64,000 bases of DNA from an uncultured Actinomycetes bacterium (lineage in GTDB: Bacteria > Actinomycetota > Acidimicrobiia > Acidimicrobiales > Microtrichaceae). The translations under genes and the position numbers were made by a program. The notes beneath the pieces were generated by a model. It saw only the letters and a list, made by a program, of their open reading frames with translations. It had not been told where the DNA came from and did not search any database. Of this stretch, positions 35,950-43,789 are shown piece after piece. The stretch is from the NCBI GenBank assembly GCA_903925745.1, contig CAIYGQ010000174.1:26427-90426 (forward strand), written 5' to 3'. Numbering within the stretch: position 1 is the first letter of the stretch; every line of letters starts with the position of its first letter.

Positions 35950-36298
35950 GCGCGGCTCGGTGGGCGTGGCCGCGCTCGTCGTGGGCGTGGCGCTCTGCGC
36001 CGCGTTCGGAGCGGCTCTCGCCGCGGCCGGAGGACCGCTCCGCTCCGCGGCCCGAATGGAGTCGGTCGCCGACCTGGTGGCCACGGCCGCCGTCGCCGGA
36101 GGGCCCGACGGGGCGGACCGCGTGGCCCGACGCAACGGTGTGCGCCTGGTGGACCTCAGGACCGAGGCCGGAGGTCTCGTCACGGTGGTCGTCGACTCGG
36201 GTTCCCGCTCAGCGTCCGCGTCGGCCCGGCCCGCGTGGCCGCCGCCCGAGCCCGGGTCGCGTGCCGGGGCCGGGGGTTCACTAGGCTCGACCGGGTGA
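35924..36298 (+). CDS. TadE/TadG-like small exported protein
   Basis: The 124-residue product begins [20 protein letters not shown], a signal-like segment of the TadE/TadG minor-pilin type (RGS followed by a hydrophobic stretch), then [34 protein letters not shown] and VTVVVDS, similar to the secretion-neighbourhood TadE-like proteins of Actinobacteria. Those are normally encoded in tad pilus clusters; this one overlaps the end of gyrA by 26 bases and the next gene by four. The start is inferred. The Ala/Pro-rich end looks disordered. Confidence 0.6.
   Translation: MVVTARRSERGSVGVAALVVGVALCAAFGAALAAAGGPLRSAARMESVADLVATAAVAGGPDGADRVARRNGVRLVDLRTEAGGLVTVVVDSGSRSASASARPAWPPPEPGSRAGAGGSLGSTG
36282..36287 (+). 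promoter_or_regulatory. -10 hexamer TAGGCT, leaderless arrangement (DUF3566 gene)
   Basis: TAGGCT is followed by seven bases and the GTG at 36295. Confidence 0.4.
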
Positions 36299-37065
36299 GC
36301 CCCTCCTCGACCCCCGGGTCCTCCCCTGATCCGTCCCGTTCATCCGGGCCGACGGGTGGTCGAACCGGACCCCCGCCCTCGGGGTCCTCCTCGGTCGGAT
36401 CGTCGGGGACGACGCCGAGGTCGGCTCCCAAGGCCTCGCCGAAACCCGATTCGACGGCCGCCCCGAAGTCGGCACCGAAGTCGGCACCGGCCGATGCCCC
36501 CGGCTTCGGCGAACGTGGTCGATCCGGCACGGCCCCGGCCGGATCGTCGCCGACGACGCGTCAGGCGCCGGCGCGATCGTCCGGGTCGACGACGGCGGCG
36601 CCCACGCCCCGGCCCGCGGTCACACCGACGCCGGCGGCGGCCACTCCCGTGGAGACCGTGGACGCCCGTCGGGTGATGGGGTACCGCCGCCAGCGCTTCG
36701 AGGCCCGCAAGGTCCGGCGCCTGGTGCGCCACATCGACCCGTGGTCGGCCCTCAAGCTGGCCGTGCTGATCGCCCTGTCGTTGTGGCTCATCACGATGAT
36801 CGCGTCGGTCATCCTGTGGACCGTGGCCCGCAACGCCGGCACGGTGGCGAGCGTCGAGGAGTTCGTGAACTCCACGTTCTCGTTGCAGGACTGGAAGCTC
36901 GACGGCGAGTTCCTGTTCCGGCAGTTCTCGTTGGTGAGCCTGCTCGGGTACCTGGGCGTCGCCGGAGCGATCGTCGTCTCGACGCTCGTGTTCAACCTGA
37001 TCAGCGACATCATCGGCGGCGTCTGGATCTCGGTGATCGAGGAGGAGACCGCCCGACCGATGTGA
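36295..37065 (+). CDS. DUF3566 transmembrane protein
   Basis: The 256-residue protein has about 140 residues of Ser/Pro/Ala-rich disorder, then the DUF3566 domain: ARKVRRLVRHIDPWSALKL, membrane helix LAVLIALSLWLITMIASVIL, an extracytoplasmic loop (VEEFVNSTFS) and a second helix region (VSLLGYLGVAGAIVVST) ending IGGVWISVIEE. It is the gene that follows gyrA across Actinobacteria (Rv0007-like); its role is unknown though division-site links have been suggested for such proteins. The GTG overlaps the upstream stop (GTGA), and TAGGCT seven bases ahead hints at a leaderless promoter. Confidence 0.9.
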   Translation: MSPSSTPGSSPDPSRSSGPTGGRTGPPPSGSSSVGSSGTTPRSAPKASPKPDSTAAPKSAPKSAPADAPGFGERGRSGTAPAGSSPTTRQAPARSSGSTTAAPTPRPAVTPTPAAATPVETVDARRVMGYRRQRFEARKVRRLVRHIDPWSALKLAVLIALSLWLITMIASVILWTVARNAGTVASVEEFVNSTFSLQDWKLDGEFLFRQFSLVSLLGYLGVAGAIVVSTLVFNLISDIIGGVWISVIEEETARPM

Positions 37066-37069
37066 GCGG

Positions 37070-37097
37070 GCGGTCCGGGCGGGCACCCGGCCGCTTT
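37070..37097 (+). terminator. Intrinsic terminator after the DUF3566 gene
   Basis: GCGGTCCGGG (37070-37079) pairs with CCCGGCCGC (37086-37094) leaving one bulged T, followed by TTT. It begins five bases after the stop and ahead of tRNA-Ile. Confidence 0.45.
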
Positions 37098-37151
37098 CGG
37101 CCCACGATGGATGGTCGGTTACGCTGACCGACCGTCGCCGGGCGACGATCC

Positions 37152-37225
<74 letters not shown>

Positions 37226-37284
37226 CGGAACCACCGGCCCACTCCGGGGCCGTGTCCGGCCAGAACCGCCGGGGAGGCGTTGCG

Positions 37285-37422
37285 GTGCGCGGAGTCCGAC
37301 GAGCGATCCTGGCCGTGTGCTTCGGCGTCGCCGGCGCCATCCTCGTCCGCCTGGCCGGGGCCTCACCGACTGCGCCGGAGCAGGGCGGCTGGCGGGAGCT
37401 GCGCGGCGAGGAACTCCGGTGA
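37285..37422 (+). CDS. Short single-helix peptide gene
   Basis: GTG at 37285 with GGGGAGG upstream opens a 45-codon frame: a basic start (RGVRRA), a hydrophobic stretch (ILAVCFGVAGAILVRLAGA) and a polar end. Its stop overlaps the start of the oxidoreductase gene by four bases (GTGA), the coupling style used elsewhere here. No family is recognised. The Shine-Dalgarno and the overlap make it a credible small membrane peptide. Confidence 0.5.
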   Translation: MRGVRRAILAVCFGVAGAILVRLAGASPTAPEQGGWRELRGEELR

Positions 37423-38498
37423 CGCCCGGCTCGACCGGGGCTCCCGCCGCCGTCGTCGTCGGCGCCGGCACGGTCGGCGTCAGGTGCGCGCGCGAGCTGC
37501 TCGGATCCGGCCCGGACGGCCGCCCGAGCGTCGGCGCGCTCACCGTGGTCACCCGGCGGACCGATCGGCGGGGCACCCTGGCCGCAGCCTTCGGGTCCGA
37601 GGCGTCGGTGGCGGTCGACTCCGGTGGTGGCCTCGCCGACCTGGTCCGCGGCGCGGACGTCGTCGTCGTGACCCGGGCCGCCGGCGAGCAACTCGACGTC
37701 GCCCGGGCGGCGCTGGACGGTGGGGCGCACGTGGTCACGACGAGCGACGATCCGGATGAGGTGCGGGGACTGCTCGACCTGCGTGAACGCGCCCGGGCGT
37801 CCGATCGCAGCGTCGTCGTCGGTGCCGCCATGGCACCCGGTCTCAGCTGCCTGCTGGTCCGCCACGCCGCGGCCCTGCTCGACGAGGTCGACGAGGTGCA
37901 CGTGGCCCGGGCTGGAGCGGGTGGACCTGCGTGTGCCCGTCAGCGACGTCGGGCGCTGCGCGGCCCCGCGGTCGAGTGGCGTGACGGTGAGTGGGTCGAG
38001 CGGCCGGGCTTCAGCGGCCGCGAACTCGTCTGGTTCCCGGATCCGACCGGGGGCAGCGACTGCTACCGGGCCGGCCTGGCCGACCCGCTGCTCGTCGCCG
38101 ATGCGATGCCCCACCTGCGCCGGGTGTCGGCCCGGTTGGCGGCCTCACGGGTCGACCGGTTGACCGTGGCGCTGCCCATGCTCATCGGACCTCCGGTCGA
38201 GGGTGGGCCGGGAGCGATCCGGGTCGAGGTCCGCGGCTCCAGGCGCGGGGAACGTCACGACGTCGTCTACGGAGCGTTCGACCGTCCGTCGGTCGCGGCC
38301 GGAGCGACCGCCGCCGTGGTGGCCGTCGCCGCAGGGCGGGGATCCCTGCCGCCGGGCGCCTACGGGCTGGCGCGGCTCGATGCACCCCGGGGCTTCCTGC
38401 AGGAACTCGCCCGCCGCGGCGTCCGGGCCGCCACGTTCGAGGGGAGCCGGGAGTTCGGCGTGCTCGACACCGGATCTTCGGAGGATGCGAACGCTTGA
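37419..38498 (+). CDS. Saccharopine-dehydrogenase-like NAD(P)-binding oxidoreductase
   Basis: The 359-residue protein has an N-terminal Rossmann motif (VVVGAGTVGVRCARELL), a GADVVVVTRAAGEQLDVARAAL segment and AHVVTTSDD, as in saccharopine dehydrogenase-like and homoserine-dehydrogenase-like proteins. The C-terminal region has no motif I recognise. Substrate and pathway are unknown. It begins at the GTG that overlaps the 45-codon peptide, and is followed by a sigma-factor gene after 206 bases. Confidence 0.72.
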   Translation: MTPGSTGAPAAVVVGAGTVGVRCARELLGSGPDGRPSVGALTVVTRRTDRRGTLAAAFGSEASVAVDSGGGLADLVRGADVVVVTRAAGEQLDVARAALDGGAHVVTTSDDPDEVRGLLDLRERARASDRSVVVGAAMAPGLSCLLVRHAAALLDEVDEVHVARAGAGGPACARQRRRALRGPAVEWRDGEWVERPGFSGRELVWFPDPTGGSDCYRAGLADPLLVADAMPHLRRVSARLAASRVDRLTVALPMLIGPPVEGGPGAIRVEVRGSRRGERHDVVYGAFDRPSVAAGATAAVVAVAAGRGSLPPGAYGLARLDAPRGFLQELARRGVRAATFEGSREFGVLDTGSSEDANA

Positions 38499-38704
38499 AG
38501 TGGTGATTCGGCTGGTTCCCGGCACTCAGGGTGGGATCTCGGCGTATCCGGAAAAATCTTCGCGAAATCGCTCAAGTGGTGACCCCCCTCGTGCCGATGA
38601 CCCTCTGTCGTGGCGATCGAGCCCGACGCAGCGCATCGTGGGACGGGGCACCGGGTGGTGCACCGCCAGTGGTGCCGGACGTGACGGACGAGGGGCGGGA
38701 ACCA
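38499..38704. other. Gap upstream of the sigma-factor gene
   Basis: It contains the candidate sigma-28 promoter (38572-38600) and a 9-bp direct repeat AAGTGGTGA (about 38501-38509 and 38574-38582). No coding region is supported, though the frame of the sigma gene is open through it. Confidence 0.4.
38572..38600 (+). promoter_or_regulatory. Candidate sigma-28 (FliA/WhiG)-type promoter
   Basis: TCAAGT (38572-38577), 15 bases, then GCCGATGA (38593-38600). The second element matches the sigma-28 -10 GCCGATAA at seven of eight positions and the first resembles its TAAAGT -35. It lies about 105 bases before the sigma-28-like gene. Confidence 0.4.
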
Positions 38705-39652
38705 GTGAGCACCGAGGGCGGCGGCGTCGACGACTGGCTGAGCGAACGGCAGGCGACGCGGCGCGCGAGCCGCGACGGTCGACGGAGGCGGGCGGACATC
38801 CAGGCCGAACTCGTCACCGAGCACCTGGACCTGGTCGACCAGGTCGTCAACCAGGTCGCCTCCCGGTTCCCCCGTCACGTCGACCGTGAGGACCTCGCCA
38901 GGGCCGGGACGGTCGGCCTGGTGGAGGCGGCCCGACGCTACGACCCGGATCGAGCGATCCCCTTCCCGCGGTTCGCGGCCCGTCGGATCCGCGGCGCGAT
39001 CCTGGATGCCGTCCGCTCCGCCGACTGGGCGCCCCGGTCGGTACGGGTCCGGGCCCGGGCCGTCGAGCGGGCCGAGTCCGAGCTCGCCGACCGGTTGCAC
39101 CGGCACCCGACGACCCGGGAGACGGCCGCCCACCTGGGAGTGCCCGAGCGGGAGGTGGACCTGGTGCGTGAGCGGGTCGTCCGCGCCGCGCTCCTGGGCC
39201 TGGACGTTCCCCTGACGGGTGAGGACGGACCAGTCACCATCGGCGAGACGGTGCCCGATGGTTCCGCCACCGGTCCGTGCGACGAACTGGAACGGCGAGA
39301 GCTGCACGCGTACGTCCGCCACGCCGTCGCACACCTGCCCGAGCGCCACCGTGAGGTCGTGATCGGCTACTTCGTCCAGCAGCGTTCCTCCGAGGACATC
39401 GCCCGGACCCTCGGTGTCACGGTGTCCCGGGTCTCCCAGCTGCGGAGCGAGGCACTCGCCGCCATGCGCCGCGGGATCGAGGCCCAGTTCGTCGACCTCG
39501 ACGAGTTGTCGGCACCGGCGACGCTCGTCGAGCGTCGCCGGGCGGCGTACGCCGATGCCATCGGACGTGCCGCCTCGTGCCCGGAGCGCATCGCCGACCC
39601 GGGCGACCCCGTCACCGACGAGCAGTTCCTGGCGATCGTCGCCGCGCTCTGA
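38705..39652 (+). CDS. Sigma-70 family factor of the FliA/WhiG (sigma-28) type
   Basis: The 315-residue protein (from GTG 38705) has region 2 (LVDQVVNQVASRFPRHVDREDLARAGTVGLVEAARRYDP, with the interval IPFPRFAARRIRGAILDAVR typical of sigma-28), region 3 (ESELADRLHRHPTTRETAAHLG) and region 4 (HLPERHREVVIGYFVQQRSSEDIARTLGVTVSRVSQLRSEAL). The full region 2-3-4 set and lack of region 1 place it with motility/sporulation sigma factors. No flagellar gene or anti-sigma factor lies nearby. A C-terminal extension of about 70 residues follows region 4. The start is uncertain. Confidence 0.88.
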   Translation: MSTEGGGVDDWLSERQATRRASRDGRRRRADIQAELVTEHLDLVDQVVNQVASRFPRHVDREDLARAGTVGLVEAARRYDPDRAIPFPRFAARRIRGAILDAVRSADWAPRSVRVRARAVERAESELADRLHRHPTTRETAAHLGVPEREVDLVRERVVRAALLGLDVPLTGEDGPVTIGETVPDGSATGPCDELERRELHAYVRHAVAHLPERHREVVIGYFVQQRSSEDIARTLGVTVSRVSQLRSEALAAMRRGIEAQFVDLDELSAPATLVERRRAAYADAIGRAASCPERIADPGDPVTDEQFLAIVAAL

Positions 39653-39672
39653 GTCGGGCTCACCAGCGCTGC

Positions 39673-40533
39673 TCAGCCGTGGAGCAGCCGCAGCACCTCG
39701 TCGTGGATGACGCCGTTGGTCGCGACCGCGGAGTACGCGTACTCGGGGTGGTCGATGCTGCGCTCACCGGCCGGACCCCCTGACAGCGATGTGATGGTGC
39801 CCCCCGCCTCGGGCAGGAGCACCAGGAGCGGGGCGATGTCCCACCAGGCCAGGGCCGGATCGCACATGGCGTCGATGCGGCCCGAGGCCACGAGCGCGTA
39901 GCCATAGGCGTCCCCCCACGTCCGGACCTCCACGCCGGCGGACCGCATCCGGGCGAACCGCTCAGGTGACCAACCGTCGAAGCTGGTGCAGGACAGGTGC
40001 GCCCCGTCCAGTGCCCGGGTGTCCGAGACGCGGCACGGAACACCGTTGGCGAAGCATCCCAGTCCACGTCCGGCGGCGACCGTCTCGCCGAGCGCCGGCA
40101 GGTTGACGATGCCGATGGCAGGGCCGTCGGCATCCTCCAGGTACAGGAGGTTCGAGAAGGTCCCGACGCCCCGGCTGAACGGACGCGTCCCGTCGATCGG
40201 GTCGATGACCCAGGTGCGTCCCGACGTCCCGATGTGGTCGTCGTGCTCCTCGCCGCGCACGGTGTCGTCGGGGTACGCGGTCGTGATCAACTCACGGAGC
40301 AGGTGCTCGGCGGCCTTGTCGGCCGCGGTCACGGGCGACCCGTCGTGCTTGTGGTCCACGTCGAGTTCGGGGTGGTTGAACCACTCGAGTGTGAGCTCAC
40401 CCGCCTGACGGGCCCACCCGACGGCCTGGTCCAGGAGCTGGGAGTCGACCGGGGGTGCGTCGTCCCCGGTCCCGTCGTCGGTCACGTGGTGGGTCACGAG
40501 GCCAGTCTGTCGGTCACGGGGTGGGGAGACCAC
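39673..40533 (-). CDS. Inositol-monophosphatase-family phosphatase (HisN-like)
   Basis: The 286-residue protein has the lithium-sensitive phosphatase signatures: SPVTAADKAAEHLLRE, GEEHDD, the metal-binding VIDPIDGTRPF, and CDPALAWWDIAPLLVLLPEAGG. These enzymes hydrolyse phosphate monoesters such as inositol 1-phosphate, histidinol phosphate or PAP; the R-F-x-R variant around the metal site fits HisN-type histidinol-phosphate phosphatase best, but this is not firm. The region codes on the minus strand, convergent with the sigma gene. GTG starts at 40533 or 40497 are both possible. Confidence 0.85.
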   Translation of the reverse strand: MVSPPRDRQTGLVTHHVTDDGTGDDAPPVDSQLLDQAVGWARQAGELTLEWFNHPELDVDHKHDGSPVTAADKAAEHLLRELITTAYPDDTVRGEEHDDHIGTSGRTWVIDPIDGTRPFSRGVGTFSNLLYLEDADGPAIGIVNLPALGETVAAGRGLGCFANGVPCRVSDTRALDGAHLSCTSFDGWSPERFARMRSAGVEVRTWGDAYGYALVASGRIDAMCDPALAWWDIAPLLVLLPEAGGTITSLSGGPAGERSIDHPEYAYSAVATNGVIHDEVLRLLHG

Positions 40534-40560
40534 TCCGGTCCGATGGGGTCGTGGGGGAGC

Positions 40561-41190
40561 TCACCAGGCCGCGGCGACGGGGCGCCCGCGGCGCTGGGCC
40601 AGCCAGCCCTCCGGGACGCCGAGTGTCGGACGGACCTCCACGATCGACGGCCACGGCGGCGACTCGGAGAACCCGAAGCCGCAGGCCGGCCGCAGCGGGC
40701 GCCGCCCGCCCAGGTCGACCCCCCCGAGCGTCGCCCGGGCCGACGAGACGAACGTGCAGCGTCGGGCCTGGTACCACTCCTGGACGCCGGTCGGGCTGGT
40801 GCCCCAGGTCCTCACGCCCATGAGGGCCCAGGCCGCAGGTCGTTCGACGAACCGGGTGAACCACAGCGGGCGGGGCGGCAGGACGAACGACGGACCGTCG
40901 GCGCGGAGGCGGAGCTCGAGGAGTTCGCTCTGGAGCACCAGGTGACGTGCCGTCGCCGTCGCCACCAGTTCGAGTGTCCGCACCTCGTCGAACGCGTACA
41001 CCGAGGTGACGAAGTCCGCGGTCTCGTCGTCCGGAGCGAGCAGCACCCGGGTGCCGTCGGGACGGGCCCACATCACGTCGATCGTCGGTCCGATCGGCGA
41101 TCGACGCCACGCCCCGACCACGAAACGGTCGCCGGAGTCGAAGCCGCACGACGAGATGGTTCCCGCCATGCGGACGTGGGTCAGGCTCAC
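40561..41190 (-). CDS. Conserved hypothetical protein
   Basis: The 209-residue protein has a mixed alpha/beta composition with several Trp (AWRRSPIGPTIDVMWARPDG, PPRPLWFTRFVERPAAWALMG) and no signal or membrane segment. I do not recognise a family. It starts 27 bases upstream of the phosphatase gene, on the same strand, so the two are likely one transcription unit. An ATG at 41169 is an alternative start. Codon use is like that of its neighbours. Confidence 0.6.
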   Translation of the reverse strand: MSLTHVRMAGTISSCGFDSGDRFVVGAWRRSPIGPTIDVMWARPDGTRVLLAPDDETADFVTSVYAFDEVRTLELVATATARHLVLQSELLELRLRADGPSFVLPPRPLWFTRFVERPAAWALMGVRTWGTSPTGVQEWYQARRCTFVSSARATLGGVDLGGRRPLRPACGFGFSESPPWPSIVEVRPTLGVPEGWLAQRRGRPVAAAW

Positions 41191-41276
41191 GGACCAGTGG
41201 AACCCCGCCGATCGGTCGGGTGTTCCCGGTGCCCGTCGTCGACCGGTGACCCCGAACCGGCTCCCGGCCTGCGATC

Positions 41277-41375
41277 ATGTCGGCGATGCGGCACCCGTGT
41301 TCCCACCATGGCCCTGGCCACGACCACCGTCACGGCAGCGAACCCGACGGCAGTGGCTCGATGACCGGGACCTGA
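41277..41375 (+). CDS. Possible His-rich 32-residue micro-ORF
   Basis: The ATG at 41277 opens 32 codons with six His among residues 6-19 (RHPCSHHGPGHDHRHG) and one Cys, then Gly/Ser. It ends two bases before the GTG of the thioesterase gene. No Shine-Dalgarno is obvious. The reading could be chance, but the location and His pattern make it worth listing. Confidence 0.25.
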   Translation: MSAMRHPCSHHGPGHDHRHGSEPDGSGSMTGT

Positions 41376-41376
41376 C

Positions 41377-42195
41377 GTGGACCTGCGGGGAGTCCTCGAG
41401 CTCTCGCCCGGCGAGGCCGGTACCTGGATCGGTCGCGGCCCCCACTACCCGTGGGGCGGCCTCTACGGCGGGCAGATCGTGGCGCAGGCGCTCGAGGCCG
41501 CGGCCACCGACGTGGACGAGGCCTTCGGGGTGCACTCCCTGCGCGCCTACTTCATCCGCCGTGGCGACCACCAGCATCCGGTGCTCTACGAGGTGGACCC
41601 GCTCCGGGACGGCCGGTCCTTCTGCACCCGCCGGGTGGTCGCCCACCAGCGATCCGGGGCGATCCTGAACCTGGAGGCGAGCTTCCAGCGCGCCGAGTCC
41701 TCCGGGGACGTCGCGCCGGTGCCGGCGCCCGTCGGCGTCCCCGGACCCGACGAACTCGAAGGTGGATCCTGGAGCGAGTTGTTCGAGCGGGCCATGGTGC
41801 CGGCCGACGTGGTGGCCGCGCTCCCACCCCGTGACGGGACCGGCCGGGCGCTCGGTTGGTTCCGCGGGGTCGGGTCGCCGGGGCCGCGGGCGGTCGACCA
41901 GGCGGCCGCACTCGCCTACATCTCCGACGACCTGCCGACCGACGCGGCGTTCCGCGCCCACCCGGACGGACGGGACTGGCCCGAGGGGGACGAACCGAGT
42001 GTGTTCACCGCGAGCCTGGACCACACCATGTGGTTCCACCGTCCGTGTCGGGCCGACGAGTGGCACCTCCACGACGTCAGCTGCCACTCGTTCGTGGGAG
42101 GTCGGGGCCTGGCGATCGGACACGTCTTCACCACCGACGGGCTCCACGTGGCGACCCTGGCCCAGGAGGTCCTGTTGCGCTTCGGTCAGCCCTGA
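41377..42195 (+). CDS. Acyl-CoA thioesterase II (TesB family)
   Basis: The 272-residue double-hotdog enzyme has GLYGGQIVAQAL and SLRAYFIRRGDHQHPVLYEV in the first hotdog, and SLDHTMWFHRP, ADEWHLHDV and GRGLAIGHVFT in the second. The Asp in ADEWHL and the downstream Thr/Ser and Gln form the usual TesB catalytic set. It hydrolyses medium- and long-chain acyl-CoAs. GTG start at 41377. The gene is followed by an inverted/tandem repeat and the convergent hydroxylase gene. Together with the acyl-CoA dehydrogenase and PhyH genes it points to active lipid catabolism. Confidence 0.9.
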   Translation: MDLRGVLELSPGEAGTWIGRGPHYPWGGLYGGQIVAQALEAAATDVDEAFGVHSLRAYFIRRGDHQHPVLYEVDPLRDGRSFCTRRVVAHQRSGAILNLEASFQRAESSGDVAPVPAPVGVPGPDELEGGSWSELFERAMVPADVVAALPPRDGTGRALGWFRGVGSPGPRAVDQAAALAYISDDLPTDAAFRAHPDGRDWPEGDEPSVFTASLDHTMWFHRPCRADEWHLHDVSCHSFVGGRGLAIGHVFTTDGLHVATLAQEVLLRFGQP

Positions 42196-42210
42196 CCCGG
42201 TCCGGTCGCG

Positions 42211-42280
42211 CCCGGGTCCGTTCCATCCGGACCCGGCCCAGCCGGGTCCGTTCCGTCCGGACCCGGCCCAGCCGGGTCCG
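42211..42280. repeat. 30-bp tandem repeat with internal inverted repeats (probable bidirectional terminator)
   Basis: Units 42211-42240 and 42241-42270 (28/30 identical) plus the first 10 bases of a third. Within each, CGGGTCCG and CGGACCCG are inverted and can form a hairpin. They lie between the convergent thioesterase and fatty-acid-hydroxylase genes, a natural terminator position. Confidence 0.8.
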
Positions 42281-42931
42281 TCAGTCGGTGGGGGCGAGCG
42301 AGGCGAACGCCCGGGCCCGGTCGATCCCGGCCTGTCGCTCGTCCAGCCGGTCGTGGCCCACCAACTCGTAGTCCCGGGTGAACTCCTCGAGCAGGTCGCC
42401 GTCCTCGTCCACCATCCACGGGAGCGCCAGCCGGCGCGGGACCCGGATGCGTTCCGGTGACCGGCGGGTGCCGAACACCACGTCCCACAGCGGCATCGAC
42501 ACCCCGTGGTTCGACATCGGCGCCCCGAAGTGGTGCTGGAAGTGGTGCCGACGGACCCACCGCCCGTACCGGCCGCGGGGCGGAGCCAGGTGGCAACGGG
42601 CGTGGTTGAACTCGTAGAACGCGTAGCCGAGCGCCCAGCCGACGGCGAGCAGCACTCCGACGGCGGTGCCGAACAGCCACCACCCGAGGGGGAACCACAG
42701 GACCGTCCCGACGACCGCGACGCCCGTCCAGGACAGCAGGTGGGTGACGTCGAAGGACCAGCTCGAGTGGACGTGGTGCTCCAGGTGCTCCCGACTCATG
42801 ATCCCCTTGCCGTGGAGGTGGTGCATGGCGAAACGGTGGAGCAGGTACTCGGCCAGGAACCAGAGCATCATCCCGGCCCCGATGCACAGCGCCGTGACCA
42901 GCACGCCGGTGACGACCTCTGCTGCGGTCAC
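42281..42931 (-). CDS. Fatty acid hydroxylase / sterol desaturase superfamily membrane protein
   Basis: From the GTG at 42931 the product is 216 residues with membrane segments (VTGVLVTALCIGAGMMLWFL; GVAVVGTVLWFPLGWWLF; AVGVLLAVGWALGYAF) and the histidine clusters of the di-iron family: LLHRFAMHH, HLEHHVHSS, NHARCH and HHFQHHFG. Members hydroxylate or desaturate lipids or carotenoids with O2. The GTG overlaps the TetR stop by four bases; an ATG at 42964 is an alternative that would overlap more. It is thus probably in one operon with the TetR regulator. Confidence 0.85.
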   Translation of the reverse strand: MTAAEVVTGVLVTALCIGAGMMLWFLAEYLLHRFAMHHLHGKGIMSREHLEHHVHSSWSFDVTHLLSWTGVAVVGTVLWFPLGWWLFGTAVGVLLAVGWALGYAFYEFNHARCHLAPPRGRYGRWVRRHHFQHHFGAPMSNHGVSMPLWDVVFGTRRSPERIRVPRRLALPWMVDEDGDLLEEFTRDYELVGHDRLDERQAGIDRARAFASLAPTD

Positions 42932-43674
42932 GGCGTCGAACCCCGGTGGTCGGCGGTGTCCCATCGCAGCGACAACGACCGGGCCTCGTCCACCAGGTCG
43001 GGGTCCCCGCCCCAGCCGACGAGGAGGGATCGGCCGAGTGATTCGGCGAGGACGTCGACCCCGACGACCAGCCCGGCCCGCACCCGCCCGGCGAGCAGGA
43101 CACCGTTGACGGCTGCGATCCACGACAGCGTCCGGGTCACCTGGCCATCGGGTGCCTCGGAGACGGCCCCGACGGCCGCAGCCTCGGTGAGCAGGCGGCG
43201 CGGGACGTCGAGCACCGCCATGGCGGTGGGCACCACCCGTTCCGCATCAGCGTCCTGTTCGGCGTCGACGGCGACCAGCAACTCCTGTTGCAGCGCGAAG
43301 TCCCGGGGGTGTTCGCGGGGTGCCCGGACGAGCAGGTCGTCGAACGCCCAGAGCCTGGCCAGCCGGCCCACCCGGTCGGCTGGGGCGACGCCCAGATCAC
43401 TCAGGTCGGCATCCCAGGAGCGGACCGCATCCCGGGCGGCGTCGGCCAGCCGCTCGAGGGCCTGTTCCTGCAGCGTGGCGATCAGCGAGGACCGGGACGG
43501 GAAGTACGTGTACAGCGAGGCGGGCGCGTAGTCGGCCGCCTGCGCGAGCGAGGTCATGGTGAGCGACTCCACGCCGCCGGCTGCGACCAGGTCGCCTGCC
43601 AGCGACACGAGGGCGTCCCGGCGGGCGGCCCGCTTCCGCTCCCGGCGGTCGGTGACGATGTTTTCCGAAGGCAC
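42928..43674 (-). CDS. TetR-family transcriptional regulator
   Basis: The 248-residue protein has an N-terminal helix-turn-helix (ESLTMTSLAQAADYAPASLYTYFPSRSSL) and a C-terminal ligand domain without a recognisable signature. A near-perfect inverted repeat overlaps its own GTG start, which suggests autoregulation. It overlaps the hydroxylase gene by four bases and is divergent from the secreted glucosaminidase gene at 43790, so either or both may be targets. The ligand is unknown; a lipid is plausible from context. Confidence 0.88.
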   Translation of the reverse strand: MPSENIVTDRRERKRAARRDALVSLAGDLVAAGGVESLTMTSLAQAADYAPASLYTYFPSRSSLIATLQEQALERLADAARDAVRSWDADLSDLGVAPADRVGRLARLWAFDDLLVRAPREHPRDFALQQELLVAVDAEQDADAERVVPTAMAVLDVPRRLLTEAAAVGAVSEAPDGQVTRTLSWIAAVNGVLLAGRVRAGLVVGVDVLAESLGRSLLVGWGGDPDLVDEARSLSLRWDTADHRGSTP

Positions 43675-43683
43675 TTCGAAAAA
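43661..43683. promoter_or_regulatory. Inverted repeat, probable TetR operator
   Basis: TTTTCCGAAG (43661-43670), spacer GCA, CTTCGAAAAA (43674-43683): the arms pair at nine of ten positions. It covers the TetR start codon and lies 107 bases before the divergent glucosaminidase gene. Confidence 0.6.
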
Positions 43684-43789
43684 CGTAGGGCATGCGGATT
43701 CAGGTGTCAACCGTTGGCAACGGCGCCGGGGCCCCCTAGCCATGGACCCGGTGACCGAGTAGAACCGCGGGTCCCCGACACCCCCATCG

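Noticed and set aside
33922-36183. Minus-strand open frame of 753 codons opposite gyrA
   Set aside because: Shadow of gyrA. No domain, and gyrA is unquestioned.
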